64,000 nucleotides of DNA, taken from NCBI RefSeq assembly GCF_900069005.2, contig NZ_LN831279.1:1559453-1623452 (forward strand), given 5' to 3'. The position numbers and the translations under genes are program-made. Below the pieces are notes generated by a model. That model was not told where the DNA came from, made no database searches, and was given only the letters and a program-made list of their open reading frames with translations. This DNA comes from Paenibacillus sp. GM2. Lineage in GTDB: Bacteria > Bacillota > Bacilli > Paenibacillales > Paenibacillaceae. This document shows, piece by piece, positions 9,003 through 18,151 of the stretch; the stretch's first letter is position 1, and every line of letters begins with the position of its first letter.

Positions 9003-9956
9003 ATGCCACAAGTTACGACTCAGCCCGCCGAACCGTTAGAAGCGGGGAGAAAAAAGAAGCGCGATTACAATTCTATATCGCCTTTCTGGAACGCAATATT
9101 TAACGTCATCATCGGATTGTTTACATTCTCTTGCGTCTTTCCGTTCATCTTCGTCATCATCATCTCGCTAACCGATGAACAGACACTGGCGCTTAATGGT
9201 TTTAGCTTGTTTCCAAGCAAATTAAGTACACAGGCTTACGAATATATTTTCAAATCAGGCAGCGAGCTGCTGGGTTCCTTCGGGGTAACGCTGCTCATCA
9301 CTGTATTGGGAACCTTGCTCAGCTTGACGCTTGTTACGACCTACGCCTATGCGCTATCAAGAAGAAGCTTTGAATTCCGCGGATTTTTCAGCTTCCTGGC
9401 GTTCTTCACGATGTTATTCTCAGGCGGTATGGTTCCGGGCTACATCGTAATGACTCAGTTCCTGCACTTGCAGAACACGATTTGGGCTCTGATCTTCCCA
9501 TTGTCGATGAACGCCTTTTTTATCATCGTCATGCGGACGTTCTTCCAGACTACGATTCCGGAGGAAATCATTGAATCTGCGAAAATCGACGGGGCAGGAG
9601 AGTTCCTGACCTTTGCCAGAATCGTATTGCCGGTATCGCTGCCAGGGATTGCTACGATCGGGTTGTTCAGCTCGCTCGGATATTGGAATGACTGGTTCAA
9701 CGCGCTGTTGTATTTCAATAGCCCGAAGGTTACGCCTCCGATGCAGTTCTTGTTGATGAAGATTGAGAAGAACATGGACTTCCTGATTCAGAATGCGCAA
9801 AACATCGGTTCTTCGGTAGACTTTGCTGCAACGATTCCGCAGGAGACGGTGAGGATGGCGATGGTTGTTCTGGCAACCACTCCAATCGTTCTGGCGTATC
9901 CGTTCTTCCAGCGTTATTTCGTACAGGGCTTGACGGTAGGCTCCGTGAAGGGCTAA
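9003..9956 (+). CDS. LplC/YtcP-type sugar ABC transporter permease
   Basis: 317 residues, six predicted membrane segments, with the EAA-like loop ESAKIDGAGEFLTFARIVLP at about 190-209. It begins 18 bases after the LplB-type gene behind GGAGGTGC. It is the second half of the heterodimeric channel. The C-terminal FFQRYFVQGLTVGSVKG is the usual ending of this subfamily. Confidence 0.93.
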   Translation: MPQVTTQPAEPLEAGRKKKRDYNSISPFWNAIFNVIIGLFTFSCVFPFIFVIIISLTDEQTLALNGFSLFPSKLSTQAYEYIFKSGSELLGSFGVTLLITVLGTLLSLTLVTTYAYALSRRSFEFRGFFSFLAFFTMLFSGGMVPGYIVMTQFLHLQNTIWALIFPLSMNAFFIIVMRTFFQTTIPEEIIESAKIDGAGEFLTFARIVLPVSLPGIATIGLFSSLGYWNDWFNALLYFNSPKVTPPMQFLLMKIEKNMDFLIQNAQNIGSSVDFAATIPQETVRMAMVVLATTPIVLAYPFFQRYFVQGLTVGSVKG

Positions 9957-9966
9957 GCCAATCAGG

Positions 9967-10138
9967 AAGTTTAAAAAGATCGCTTTTGATCACGAAGCGA
10001 ATCAAGAAGTAACTCGGCATCGAATCTTGAATTCACCCGGGTCTTCCGGTGCTCACGTACAAACTTCGTACGCTGCGCTCCTCAGACCCTAGCTTCATCC
10101 AATCTCTCGGTGCTGAAAACCGAACTTTTTGAACACTC
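9967..10138 (-). repeat. MITE-like repeat, short copy
   Basis: Lies between the second permease and the binding-protein gene (intergenic 9957-10281). Ends are GTTTAAAAAGATCG on the left and, read on the minus strand, GTTCAAAAAGTTCGG on the right. On the minus strand the interior (GATGAAGCTAGG, GAGGAGCGCAGCGTACG, GAGTTACTTC) matches the longer element at 59728-60086, so both belong to one family. There is no coding capacity. It would be co-transcribed within the transporter operon. Confidence 0.7.
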
Positions 10139-10281
10139 ATTAGTAAAAACCTAATTATGGTTGTCACCGCAGCAACATTTCGCTTCAGAAATTGGCCGGA
10201 CATGGGGTCGGCCGGTTATCCGGGCAAATTGTTAAGCGGTTTCAATAAATGCAACACAAAATTTAGTCAGGGGGAAAGAAA

Positions 10282-11799
10282 ATGACCAAGAAGAAGTTAT
10301 CATTGTTGTCACTCGCGCTGGTTATGCTGCTGTCCGTAGTGCTTGCCGGATGCGGAGACAAGAAAGAGAACAACGCATCATCCGGTAAGGAGCAGAATGC
10401 CGTTCAGAATGACGGTACGATTGATGCTTCCAAGCTGGACCCGGTAACCTTGAAGCTGTATTTGATCGGACCTAACCAGAAGGATCTGCCTAAGGTACAG
10501 GAAGAGATCAATAAATATGTAACTGAGAAGATCAATGCGAAATTAGATATTACGATGATTGACTGGGGCGATTATAGCCAGCGCATGCAGGTGATCACCA
10601 GCTCCGGTGAAGATTACGATATCGCGTTTACAAGCTCCTGGGCATTCGACTACCTGCCAAACGCGGCAAAAGGCGCGTTCATGCCATTAAATGAATTGCT
10701 TGATAAGTATGGCCAAGGAATCAAGGAAGTGCTTGACCCTCGTTTCCTGGAAGGTACAAAGGTAAACGGAGTTAACTATGGTATCCCGGCCAACAAGGAA
10801 TTGGCACAACAATTCGTATGGCGCTTCAACAAGAAGTATGTTGATAAATATAATCTCGATATTTCCAACGTAACGACTCTTGAGGATCTTGAGCCATTGC
10901 TGAAAACCATCAAAGAAAACGAGCCGTCGGACATTACTCCATTGGCCGTTCCTAAGAGCTTCAAGCCATATCTGCCAGTAGACTTCCTGCTCGGTGACGA
11001 AATTCCGATCGGTATGTATCTGGATACGCAGGATTTCAAATTCACAAACCTGCTGGAAACACCTGAATTGAAAGCTGCTCTGAATACAATGCGCAACTAC
11101 TACAAAGCTGGTTATGTACGCGAGGATATCGCTACTTTGGATGGCATCGACAACATGAAGACCGGCAAATGGCTGGTTGACCGTGAGATTACTCAACCGT
11201 ATGCGGAGCTTGGCTGGTCAAGAAGCGCCGGTTACGACATCATCACCAGACCGATGCAAGATCCTGTCATCTACACTAGCTCTGCTGCCGGTTCCATGCT
11301 TGCGATTTCTTCTTACTCGAAAAATCCTGAGCGTGCGATGATGTTCCTGAACTTGCTTAACACAGATACTTATCTGCGCAACTTGATTCAATACGGTATT
11401 GAAGATGTGCACTACAAGAAGCTGGAAGATCCGTACATTGAAGACCTTCCTGCCATGCAAGAGAGTTATGCTATGCCAGGCTTTGCGCTTGGTAATATGT
11501 TCCTGACTTATCTGCATGACGGTGAACCGAAGGATAAATGGGATGCATTTGAGAAATTCAACTCCTCGGCGATCGTAGCACCAACCTTTGGCTTCAACTT
11601 CGATACGGCTCCTGTTAAAACAGAAGTGGCTTCGGTAACGAACGTAGCTAAGGAATTCATTCCTTCGCTGTACACAGGCTCTGTAGATCCGGACGAATAT
11701 TTGCCGAAGGCAATCCAGAAGTTTAAGGATGCAGGTATTGATAAAGTAATCGCTGAAGCTCAAAAGCAATTTGATGCTTGGAAAGCGGAGCAAAAATAA
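10282..11799 (+). CDS. LipO-type sugar ABC transporter substrate-binding lipoprotein
   Basis: 505 residues. A lipoprotein signal peptide ends in the lipobox VLAGC (Cys near residue 24), then a low-complexity linker and a family 1 solute-binding fold. The C-terminal ~140 residues, ending around VDPDEYLPKAIQKFKDAGID, resemble the DUF3502 domain of Paenibacillus LipO proteins. It should capture an oligosaccharide outside the membrane and deliver it to the LplB/LplC-type channel. GGGGGAAAG precedes the ATG. Next to the GH85 gene it is a good candidate for binding N-glycan fragments. Confidence 0.92.
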   Translation: MTKKKLSLLSLALVMLLSVVLAGCGDKKENNASSGKEQNAVQNDGTIDASKLDPVTLKLYLIGPNQKDLPKVQEEINKYVTEKINAKLDITMIDWGDYSQRMQVITSSGEDYDIAFTSSWAFDYLPNAAKGAFMPLNELLDKYGQGIKEVLDPRFLEGTKVNGVNYGIPANKELAQQFVWRFNKKYVDKYNLDISNVTTLEDLEPLLKTIKENEPSDITPLAVPKSFKPYLPVDFLLGDEIPIGMYLDTQDFKFTNLLETPELKAALNTMRNYYKAGYVREDIATLDGIDNMKTGKWLVDREITQPYAELGWSRSAGYDIITRPMQDPVIYTSSAAGSMLAISSYSKNPERAMMFLNLLNTDTYLRNLIQYGIEDVHYKKLEDPYIEDLPAMQESYAMPGFALGNMFLTYLHDGEPKDKWDAFEKFNSSAIVAPTFGFNFDTAPVKTEVASVTNVAKEFIPSLYTGSVDPDEYLPKAIQKFKDAGIDKVIAEAQKQFDAWKAEQK

Positions 11800-11821
11800 T
11801 CGATTCATAAGGCAACAATTG

Positions 11822-11857
11822 GAGAAACGGTTGAAGGATGAACCGTTTCTCTCTTTC
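11822..11857 (+). terminator. Hairpin between binding-protein and GH85 genes
   Basis: GAGAAACGGTT pairs perfectly with AACCGTTTCTC and is followed by the T-rich TCTTTCT. It may be a partial terminator that lowers GH85 expression relative to the binding protein. Confidence 0.6.
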
Positions 11858-11907
11858 TAAAGAGGACTGCTTCAATAGATTTTTAATCAGACAAAGGAGG
11901 CAATTTC

Positions 11908-14688
11908 ATGAAACGAGCAAAAGATAATTACTTGATTAGATCCAAGAGGAAGCATCAGATTGCCATGATGGCGGGGAGCGCAGTGCTTGCCATGACCTTG
12001 TTCGGCTTCAGCGGCCAAGCCAAAGCTGCGCAGCCCCATTCCTCGTATTGGTATCCGAATACACTCTTGGAATGGTCTGCGGCGAAGGATAAGGATGCGC
12101 CATTTAACCGGGGGACAGTGGAGTTGAAGGAGGGGCGTTTCCAGGGCTTAAAGACCAATGATACCGCTAAAGTTCAGCCAAAAGTGACAGCGCTTTCTTC
12201 AATGTATCCGAGTACGAGCGATGCTCCGTCTCAAGGCTCGGAGAACTTCCATTCCTATACGTTCAGTTTCTGGCAGTATATCGATAAGCTGGTGATGTGG
12301 GGCGGATCAGCCGGCGAAGGCCTGATCGTACCGCCGAGTGCGGATGTGATCGATGCCGCTCATAAGAATGGCGTACCCGTGCTAGGAACGGTGTTCTTGC
12401 CGCAAACAGAGCATGGCGGGAAGATCGATTGGATGAAGGATCTGCTGCAACAGCGCGAGGACGGAACCTTTCCGGTAGCTGATAAGCTGATTGAAGCAGC
12501 TAACTATTATGGCTTTGACGGTTGGTTCATTAACCAAGAGACTCAAGGGGCCAATAAGGAAGAAGCGGCGAAGATGCAGCAGTTCCTGAAGTATATGCAG
12601 CAGATCAAGGGGCCCAAGATGGAGGTTGTCTGGTATGATTCCATGATCGACGAAGGGCAGATTAAATGGCAGGGCGCTCTCACCGACAAGAACAAGCTGT
12701 TCTTCCAGGATGACAAGACCCGCGTCTCCGACCAGATGTTCCTCGATTTCCGCTGGCAGTACAAGGATGAAGTGAACGGCAAGTACGACTACGTGACGCC
12801 TTATTTGAATTCACCGCAAAAAGCAGCAGAGCTTGGCCGCAGCCCGTATGATCTGTTTGCGGGCATTGATGTGGAAGCGAACGGATACAATGGGGAGTAT
12901 AATTGGCCGGTTCTCTTCCCGGATGGCAAAGAGGCTACGACCTCCTTGGGCATCTATCGTCCGGACTGGACGTTTAACAGCTCGAAGACGCAAGAGGAAT
13001 ACATGGAGAAGGAAGAAATATTCTGGGTTGGCCACAACAAAAATCCGCAAAATACCGCATCATCTGAGGCGGACAATCCGTACTCCTGGAGAGGCATTGC
13101 GCATGATATTGTCGATAAGAGTGTGATTGACGGCTCGGAATTTATCACGCATTTTAATACCGGCAACGGACATTTGTATGCGCTTAACGGCAAGGTGATG
13201 CGCGAGAAGGATTGGAGCAACCGCAGTCTCCAGGATATTCTGCCGACTTGGCGCTGGATCGCCGAGACGAAGGAGGGTGCAGCTCCGCTTGCTCCGAGCT
13301 TTGACTTCAGCACAGCCTATAATGGAGGCAGCTCTTTGAAGCTGGAAGGGGACCTGTCACCTGCAAATCCGACGCATCTGAAGCTGTATAAGGCGAATAT
13401 GCGGGTTGAAGCAACCACGGAATTATCGGTGATCTATCAATCGAATTCAGAGGCTGGCAAGGTGAAGATCGGCGTTGCTTTCTCAGACGTTCCGGATAAG
13501 TATACTTTCTTCGAACCTAAGAAATGGACGCAGGTTGGGGACAGCAAGGATTGGCTGCAAGGTCAGGTGCGCCTGAATCAATATAAGGGCCGGACGATCG
13601 TCGGCCTGTCGCTGGAAATTGAGAGCGCGACGGCGATTAAGAATTACCAAGCGAATATCGGCCAGTTGGCGGTAACCCAAGTGAATGATAACGCCAAGAC
13701 ACCAAAGGCGGTTACAGATATCAAAGTAACGGAAAATGAGTTCCGCGATGGCATTTACGGCGACGCCAGATTGTCATGGAGTGCTCCCAAGAACCAGGAG
13801 GATGTGCTGTACTACCAAGTTTATCGCGTGAAGCCGGATGGCAAATATGAACTGATGGGGCTGACTGGAAATACGGTCTATTATATACCGGAAATGAGAC
13901 GGCTTGAGAAGGAAGCGGAGACGAAGCTGGTCGTTATTCCGATGAATCGTCACTATGAGGCAGGCAAACCGGCTGGGGTTACCTTTGAGTGGCCGGCTTA
14001 TCCGAAGCCAGTAGCTGCCTTTGAAGCGGATCAGACCCTAATCGCGCCTGGGGATAAGGTGAAATTTACAGATAAATCATCCGAAGTTACGGAGAGTTGG
14101 AATTGGAGCTTCCCGGGTGGTGAACCTTCTTCCAGCACGGAACAAAATCCAGTAGTTACTTATAAAGAAGAAGGAACCTATACGGTTACGCTCACAGCCA
14201 AAAATAGTGAAGGCGAAGATGCGGTGACTCGTCAGATGATTACGGTGACAAAGGAAGCGGCTGGCGGAGTTGCGGATCTTGCCTTGAATCAGAAGGCGAC
14301 CGCATCCAGCTTTGTGAATGAGAAGGAAGCACCTAAGTTTGCCGTTGATGGCGATGACCGTACGAAATGGTGTGCGGTTGGCGATGCGCCGCATGCGCTG
14401 ACCGTGGATCTTGGCGGGGAGCATAAGGTCAGCGAATTCGTCATCAAGCATGCCGAAGCAGGCGGAGAGCCAGCGGCGTTCAATACGAGAAGCTTCAAAA
14501 TTCAGCTTAGCCTGGATGGGGAGAACTGGACGGATGTCGTAGATATCAATGACAATACGAAGGGAGTCAGCAAACATGCAATTGCGCTGACTTCGGCCCG
14601 CTATGCCAAGCTGATCGTTGAGAAGCCGACGCAGGGCGGAGACACTGCAGCGCGAATCTACGGATTCGAAGTGAAGGGATTAAAGTAA
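11908..14688 (+). CDS. Secreted GH85 endo-beta-N-acetylglucosaminidase with PKD and F5/8-type modules
   Basis: 926 residues. The signal peptide ends near residue 40 (QAKA/AQ). The GH85 catalytic domain spans about 45-420. The segment FDGWFINQETQG carries the family's catalytic Glu (near 211) and the Asn two residues before it that positions the substrate acetamido group. A beta-rich region (about 460-600) and a fibronectin-like part (about 600-690) follow, then a PKD domain (about 697-775, WNWSFPGG and YTVTLTAKN) and a C-terminal F5/8-type C/CBM32-like module (about 788-926). GH85 enzymes cut between the two core GlcNAc residues of N-glycans. The adjacent transporter would import the released glycan. 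GGAGG precedes the ATG. Confidence 0.93.
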   Translation: MKRAKDNYLIRSKRKHQIAMMAGSAVLAMTLFGFSGQAKAAQPHSSYWYPNTLLEWSAAKDKDAPFNRGTVELKEGRFQGLKTNDTAKVQPKVTALSSMYPSTSDAPSQGSENFHSYTFSFWQYIDKLVMWGGSAGEGLIVPPSADVIDAAHKNGVPVLGTVFLPQTEHGGKIDWMKDLLQQREDGTFPVADKLIEAANYYGFDGWFINQETQGANKEEAAKMQQFLKYMQQIKGPKMEVVWYDSMIDEGQIKWQGALTDKNKLFFQDDKTRVSDQMFLDFRWQYKDEVNGKYDYVTPYLNSPQKAAELGRSPYDLFAGIDVEANGYNGEYNWPVLFPDGKEATTSLGIYRPDWTFNSSKTQEEYMEKEEIFWVGHNKNPQNTASSEADNPYSWRGIAHDIVDKSVIDGSEFITHFNTGNGHLYALNGKVMREKDWSNRSLQDILPTWRWIAETKEGAAPLAPSFDFSTAYNGGSSLKLEGDLSPANPTHLKLYKANMRVEATTELSVIYQSNSEAGKVKIGVAFSDVPDKYTFFEPKKWTQVGDSKDWLQGQVRLNQYKGRTIVGLSLEIESATAIKNYQANIGQLAVTQVNDNAKTPKAVTDIKVTENEFRDGIYGDARLSWSAPKNQEDVLYYQVYRVKPDGKYELMGLTGNTVYYIPEMRRLEKEAETKLVVIPMNRHYEAGKPAGVTFEWPAYPKPVAAFEADQTLIAPGDKVKFTDKSSEVTESWNWSFPGGEPSSSTEQNPVVTYKEEGTYTVTLTAKNSEGEDAVTRQMITVTKEAAGGVADLALNQKATASSFVNEKEAPKFAVDGDDRTKWCAVGDAPHALTVDLGGEHKVSEFVIKHAEAGGEPAAFNTRSFKIQLSLDGENWTDVVDINDNTKGVSKHAIALTSARYAKLIVEKPTQGGDTAARIYGFEVKGLK

Positions 14689-14699
14689 CATAAATGAAG

Positions 14700-14752
14700 A
14701 AAAGACAGCGTCTCTATGCAGCAGATCTCTGCGGGAGATGCTGTCTTTTTGC
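14700..14752 (+). terminator. Terminator of the glycan locus
   Basis: AAAAGACAGC...TCTC arm pairs with GAGA...GCTGTCTTTTT. Confidence 0.8.
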
Positions 14753-14791
14753 CGTATATGAAGCAGGATCATCAGATAGCAGGATACCAGT

Positions 14792-15124
14792 TCAGTCCTT
14801 AGCGTTCATTTTGTAGCCCTTCAGAGCCTCAAGCGGGGTTTTTGCATAATCGTCCTTAAGGTATGAATGCTTAGCCGGGCGAGGCTTGTTGCTCTCTGGC
14901 AACGGCGGTGTTCTGTCCAGAAGTTCTTCCAAATAATAGGCGTTCATATCAAGACGTTCGATAATCGCACCGAGCGCTACAAAGATAATTCCGGACAGAA
15001 ATCCGGATCCGATGACCGTAAATGCAGCGCCCCAGGCATGCTCTACCCATCCGAAATAGAGGAAACCCGATAGTAATCCGGCAAGGATGAGAACGCCGCC
15101 GACGCTGTATAGCAGCTTAGCCAT
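14792..15124 (-). CDS. Small membrane protein of unknown function
   Basis: 110 residues with two hydrophobic segments (about 5-25 and 33-55), then a hydrophilic, proline- and lysine-rich tail of about 50 residues (DRTPPLPESNKPRPAKHSY). GAGGAGG upstream on the minus strand supports the start. It is probably an inner-membrane protein with a cytoplasmic tail. The family is not recognised. It is convergent with the GH85 gene and upstream of nothing obvious. Confidence 0.65.
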   Translation of the reverse strand: MAKLLYSVGGVLILAGLLSGFLYFGWVEHAWGAAFTVIGSGFLSGIIFVALGAIIERLDMNAYYLEELLDRTPPLPESNKPRPAKHSYLKDDYAKTPLEALKGYKMNAKD

Positions 15125-15183
15125 CTTGGCAGAAACCTCCTCATTACTAGCATTTTCATAATAAGCCCTGACTGATTTATCTG

Positions 15184-16422
15184 CTACTTCAGATTATAAT
15201 TCTTTCTTTGCACGATGAGAAGATAACAGATGACAGCACCGATATCCGCAACGGCGATCACGATCCCCATCGGCAGGGCATTCATGTCTCCGCCAAGACC
15301 GACCAGCGGTGCTACAGCGGCACCAAGAATATAAGGAAGCAGGCCGAGCAAAGCGGAGGCACTGCCTGCCGATTCGCCTTGATCCTGCATGGCCAGCGTG
15401 AAGCTGGCGGTTCCGACGATTCCGACGCAGGAGACGACGAAGAACAATGGAATCAGGATCGATAGCAAGCCTCCATGAACAAGAATGGCGATCAGCAGGG
15501 CAACGGATGAGATCGCAGCCAGGGCTAATCCGAAGCGAAGCAATTTGGTCTCTTTAAAGCGATTGACCAGACGTCCGGTAAGCTGGCTCGCGATAATAAT
15601 GCCGGCCCCGTTCATCGCAAAGATTAAACTGTAGGTCTGTTCGGATACGCTATAAATATTTTGCAAAACGAAGGAGGAGCCGGATATATAAGCGAACATA
15701 GCCGCAGTAATCAATCCTTGAGACAAGCAATATCCAATAAACAAGCGATCCGCGAGCAGCTTGCGGAAGGTGCGAAGCGTGACTCCTAAGCCGCCGGATT
15801 GACGTCTCTCCTTCGGTAATGTTTCGGGCAGGCCAAGGAGAACCGACAGCATCATCACAACGCCGATGATGGACAATACGACGAATACGCCGCGCCAGGA
15901 TACGTAGGCCAACAGCTGACCGCCGAAGATCGGTGCCAGGATGGGAGCTGCCCCGTTCACCAGCATGAGCATCGAGAAGAACTTGGTCAGTTCAGAACCG
16001 GAGTACATGTCGCGTACGACGGCACGGGATAACACGATGCCAGCTGAGCCTGACAGACCTTGGATGAAGCGAAGTACATTCAGCAAGCCTGCGGTTGGAG
16101 CGAATACGCAGAGCAAAGAGCTGATCGCGTACATAGTCAGGGAGATGATCAGCGGCATCCGTCTGCCGCGCATATCGCTCAAAGGACCCACGATGAGCTG
16201 CCCAATCGCCAGACCAAGCAGGCAAGAGGTAAGGCTGAGCTGAGCCATCGAAGTCGTTGTATTCAGATCCTTCGCCAGAGCTGGCAAGGCTGGCAAATAC
16301 ATATCCAAGGAGAATGGGCCGAAGGCGGATAAACAGCCGAGAATCAACACCGCTTGCAGACGGCGCGATCGAGTTTGAGGTGGTGGTGTAGAGACAGATG
16401 GTCCATCTGCTGTAAGACTCAT
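15184..16422 (-). CDS. Bcr/CflA family MFS drug exporter
   Basis: About 412 residues, 12 predicted membrane helices. The Bcr/CflA signature region FGPFSLDMYLPALP is in the first helix, followed by the MFS loop motif GPLSDMRGRR. The family exports drugs such as bicyclomycin or chloramphenicol by proton antiport, or sulfonamides and small peptides. An upstream in-frame ATG exists at 16455, but AAAGGAAG lies at the right distance only for the ATG at 16422, so I choose that start. It is a single gene; the actual substrate is unknown. Confidence 0.88.
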   Translation of the reverse strand: MSLTADGPSVSTPPPQTRSRRLQAVLILGCLSAFGPFSLDMYLPALPALAKDLNTTTSMAQLSLTSCLLGLAIGQLIVGPLSDMRGRRMPLIISLTMYAISSLLCVFAPTAGLLNVLRFIQGLSGSAGIVLSRAVVRDMYSGSELTKFFSMLMLVNGAAPILAPIFGGQLLAYVSWRGVFVVLSIIGVVMMLSVLLGLPETLPKERRQSGGLGVTLRTFRKLLADRLFIGYCLSQGLITAAMFAYISGSSFVLQNIYSVSEQTYSLIFAMNGAGIIIASQLTGRLVNRFKETKLLRFGLALAAISSVALLIAILVHGGLLSILIPLFFVVSCVGIVGTASFTLAMQDQGESAGSASALLGLLPYILGAAVAPLVGLGGDMNALPMGIVIAVADIGAVICYLLIVQRKNYNLK

Positions 16423-16659
16423 AATGATTTCTTCCTTTCCAATCATAGGCACCACGAATGGGCCGTTATTTTTTCAGCATTTTAACATTATACTACAGGG
16501 TCGAAGGCAGGGGAGAAGTTTTTCTGATCCGTTGGGAATTCATTACAGTGAGGTGTTATACTTCTTGGTAGGATGGTTTAAAGTGTTATCCAGCGTGTTA
16601 GAACGAAATGAAGCAATGAGCTTGGATGTTGGTAATTACTCAAAAAATGAGGTGAGCCA

Positions 16660-17589
16660 ATGAAGAGGATCTTGGATTGCCGTGCGTCCGACTTCCGTAG
16701 GATGGCGCGGGAAAAATTAAAGGCAGCGATTCTTGCTGCCGAAGGGCGAACGGTCATCGCGGAGACGGTAGCCGTCTCTCAGCCGATGCTGCCGGAGATC
16801 AGTAATGCTGAGCTGGCCAAGGCCTTCGGTGCAGATATGATTCTGCTTAATGTGTTTGATGTGTTTAACCCCGTAGTCCGCGGACTGGCCCCGCTTGATG
16901 TGTTTCACCCTACCGGTGAGGAGCGGCAAATCCACAATCCGATCGCTGAAGTCAAGCGGTTAACAGGGCTGCCGGTCGGAATTAATCTGGAGCCCGTGGA
17001 TGCTGCTGCGGAAGTGCTCGAACAGTTGAATCAATTGCCTGAAGGGCGCAGGGCGACAGCTGCAAGTCTGGTCAAAGCCAGGGAATTAGGGGCCGACTTC
17101 GTATGCCTGACAGGCAATCCGAAGACAGGGGTTACCAATGAGCAGATTGCTCAGGCGATCCGGCTTGCGAACGAGCATTTTGGCGGACTGATTATCGCCG
17201 GGAAAATGCATGGTGCAGGAACGCGCGGTAAAGTGATCGATCGGGAAGCGGCGCTTGCCTTTACGGAGGCAGGAGCAGATATAATTCTTCTGCCTGCTCC
17301 GGGCACAGTCCCCGGGCTGCGCGAGGAGGAGCTGGCTGCGATCATTACCGAGGTGAAGGAGAAGGGGGTGCTTGCTTTGGCCGCGATCGGTACGAGTCAG
17401 GAGGGGGCCGATACGGAGACAGTCAAGGCGATCGCATTAAGTGCAAAAAGGGCGGGAGCCGATGTGTTTCATATCGGGGATGCAGGATACACCGGAATTG
17501 CGATTCCGGACAATATTATGGCTTTGTCCATCGCGATACGAGGTCGCAGGCATACGTATATTCGTATGGCGGCTTCGCCGCTGCGCTAA
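16660..17589 (+). CDS. TIM-barrel protein of the DUF7916 type, unknown function
   Basis: 309 residues starting MKRILDCRASDFRRM. Alternating beta-strands and Gly-rich turns (GADMILLNVFDVFNP, GADFVCLTGNP, GGLIIAGKMHGAG, GADIILLPAPGT, GADVFHIGDAGYTG) indicate a TIM barrel with phosphate-binding-like loops at the C-terminal end. I recall similar proteins being filed as a domain of unknown function (DUF7916) or loosely as hydrolases; no reaction is established to my knowledge. GAGGTGAGCC sets the start. The stop codon overlaps the next gene, so it is translationally coupled to a phosphoesterase, suggesting they act on the same phosphorylated compound. Confidence 0.7.
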   Translation: MKRILDCRASDFRRMAREKLKAAILAAEGRTVIAETVAVSQPMLPEISNAELAKAFGADMILLNVFDVFNPVVRGLAPLDVFHPTGEERQIHNPIAEVKRLTGLPVGINLEPVDAAAEVLEQLNQLPEGRRATAASLVKARELGADFVCLTGNPKTGVTNEQIAQAIRLANEHFGGLIIAGKMHGAGTRGKVIDREAALAFTEAGADIILLPAPGTVPGLREEELAAIITEVKEKGVLALAAIGTSQEGADTETVKAIALSAKRAGADVFHIGDAGYTGIAIPDNIMALSIAIRGRRHTYIRMAASPLR

Positions 17590-18098
17590 TGATGAAGATC
17601 GGAGTTGTATCGGATACCCATATGCCGAAGAGAGCATCAGTGCTGCCGCCTGCGCTGGTCTCTCAATTCCGCAATGCGGATCTGATTATCCATTTAGGGG
17701 ACTGGACCAGCATGGAGGTCTACAGGCAGCTGTCTGCGCTTGCTCCAGTTGAAGGGGTGGCCGGCAATAATGATCCTGAAGAGATCATCCAGCGGTTTGG
17801 TTATCACAAAATCCTCCAGTTGGGTTCACATAAGGTTGGACTTACTCACGGTTTTCTGCCTGAAGGCCGCGGCAATGCACGGGAGAAGGCGATGAAGATC
17901 TTCCAGGGGCAGGAGGTCGATGCCATTTTGTTCGGGCATTCTCATAAACCATTACTCAAGAGAGAGAACGGGCTGCTTCTGTTTAATCCCGGTTCTCCTA
18001 CTGATAAGCGGCGTGAACCGAAATATTCTTTTGGTCTGCTGCAGATTTCAGGGGAGATCATCAAGGCGAAGCATATTTATATGGAGCGCAAGCAGTAA
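17589..18098 (+). CDS. YfcE/MJ0936-type metallophosphoesterase
   Basis: 169 residues. It has the metal-binding motifs of the calcineurin-like fold in order: VVSDTHM, LGDW (where GDxx is usual), GNND, THGF and GHSHKP. Family members are cytoplasmic phosphodiesterases active on small model substrates in the presence of manganese or nickel. Start options are ATG at 17589, overlapping the TIM-barrel gene's TAA, and ATG at 17592; either gives tight translational coupling. Confidence 0.87.
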   Translation: MMKIGVVSDTHMPKRASVLPPALVSQFRNADLIIHLGDWTSMEVYRQLSALAPVEGVAGNNDPEEIIQRFGYHKILQLGSHKVGLTHGFLPEGRGNAREKAMKIFQGQEVDAILFGHSHKPLLKRENGLLLFNPGSPTDKRREPKYSFGLLQISGEIIKAKHIYMERKQ

Positions 18099-18113
18099 CG
18101 GGCATGAAAAACA

Positions 18114-18140
18114 AGAGCAGGTTCTGAAAGAACCTGCTCT
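18114..18140 (-). terminator. Perfect 12-bp stem between convergent genes
   Basis: AGAGCAGGTTCT pairs exactly with AGAACCTGCTCT. On the minus strand it is followed by TGTTTTTC, so it mainly terminates pcp; it may also stop the phosphoesterase transcript. Confidence 0.8.
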
Positions 18141-18151
18141 GATCTGGAAAC

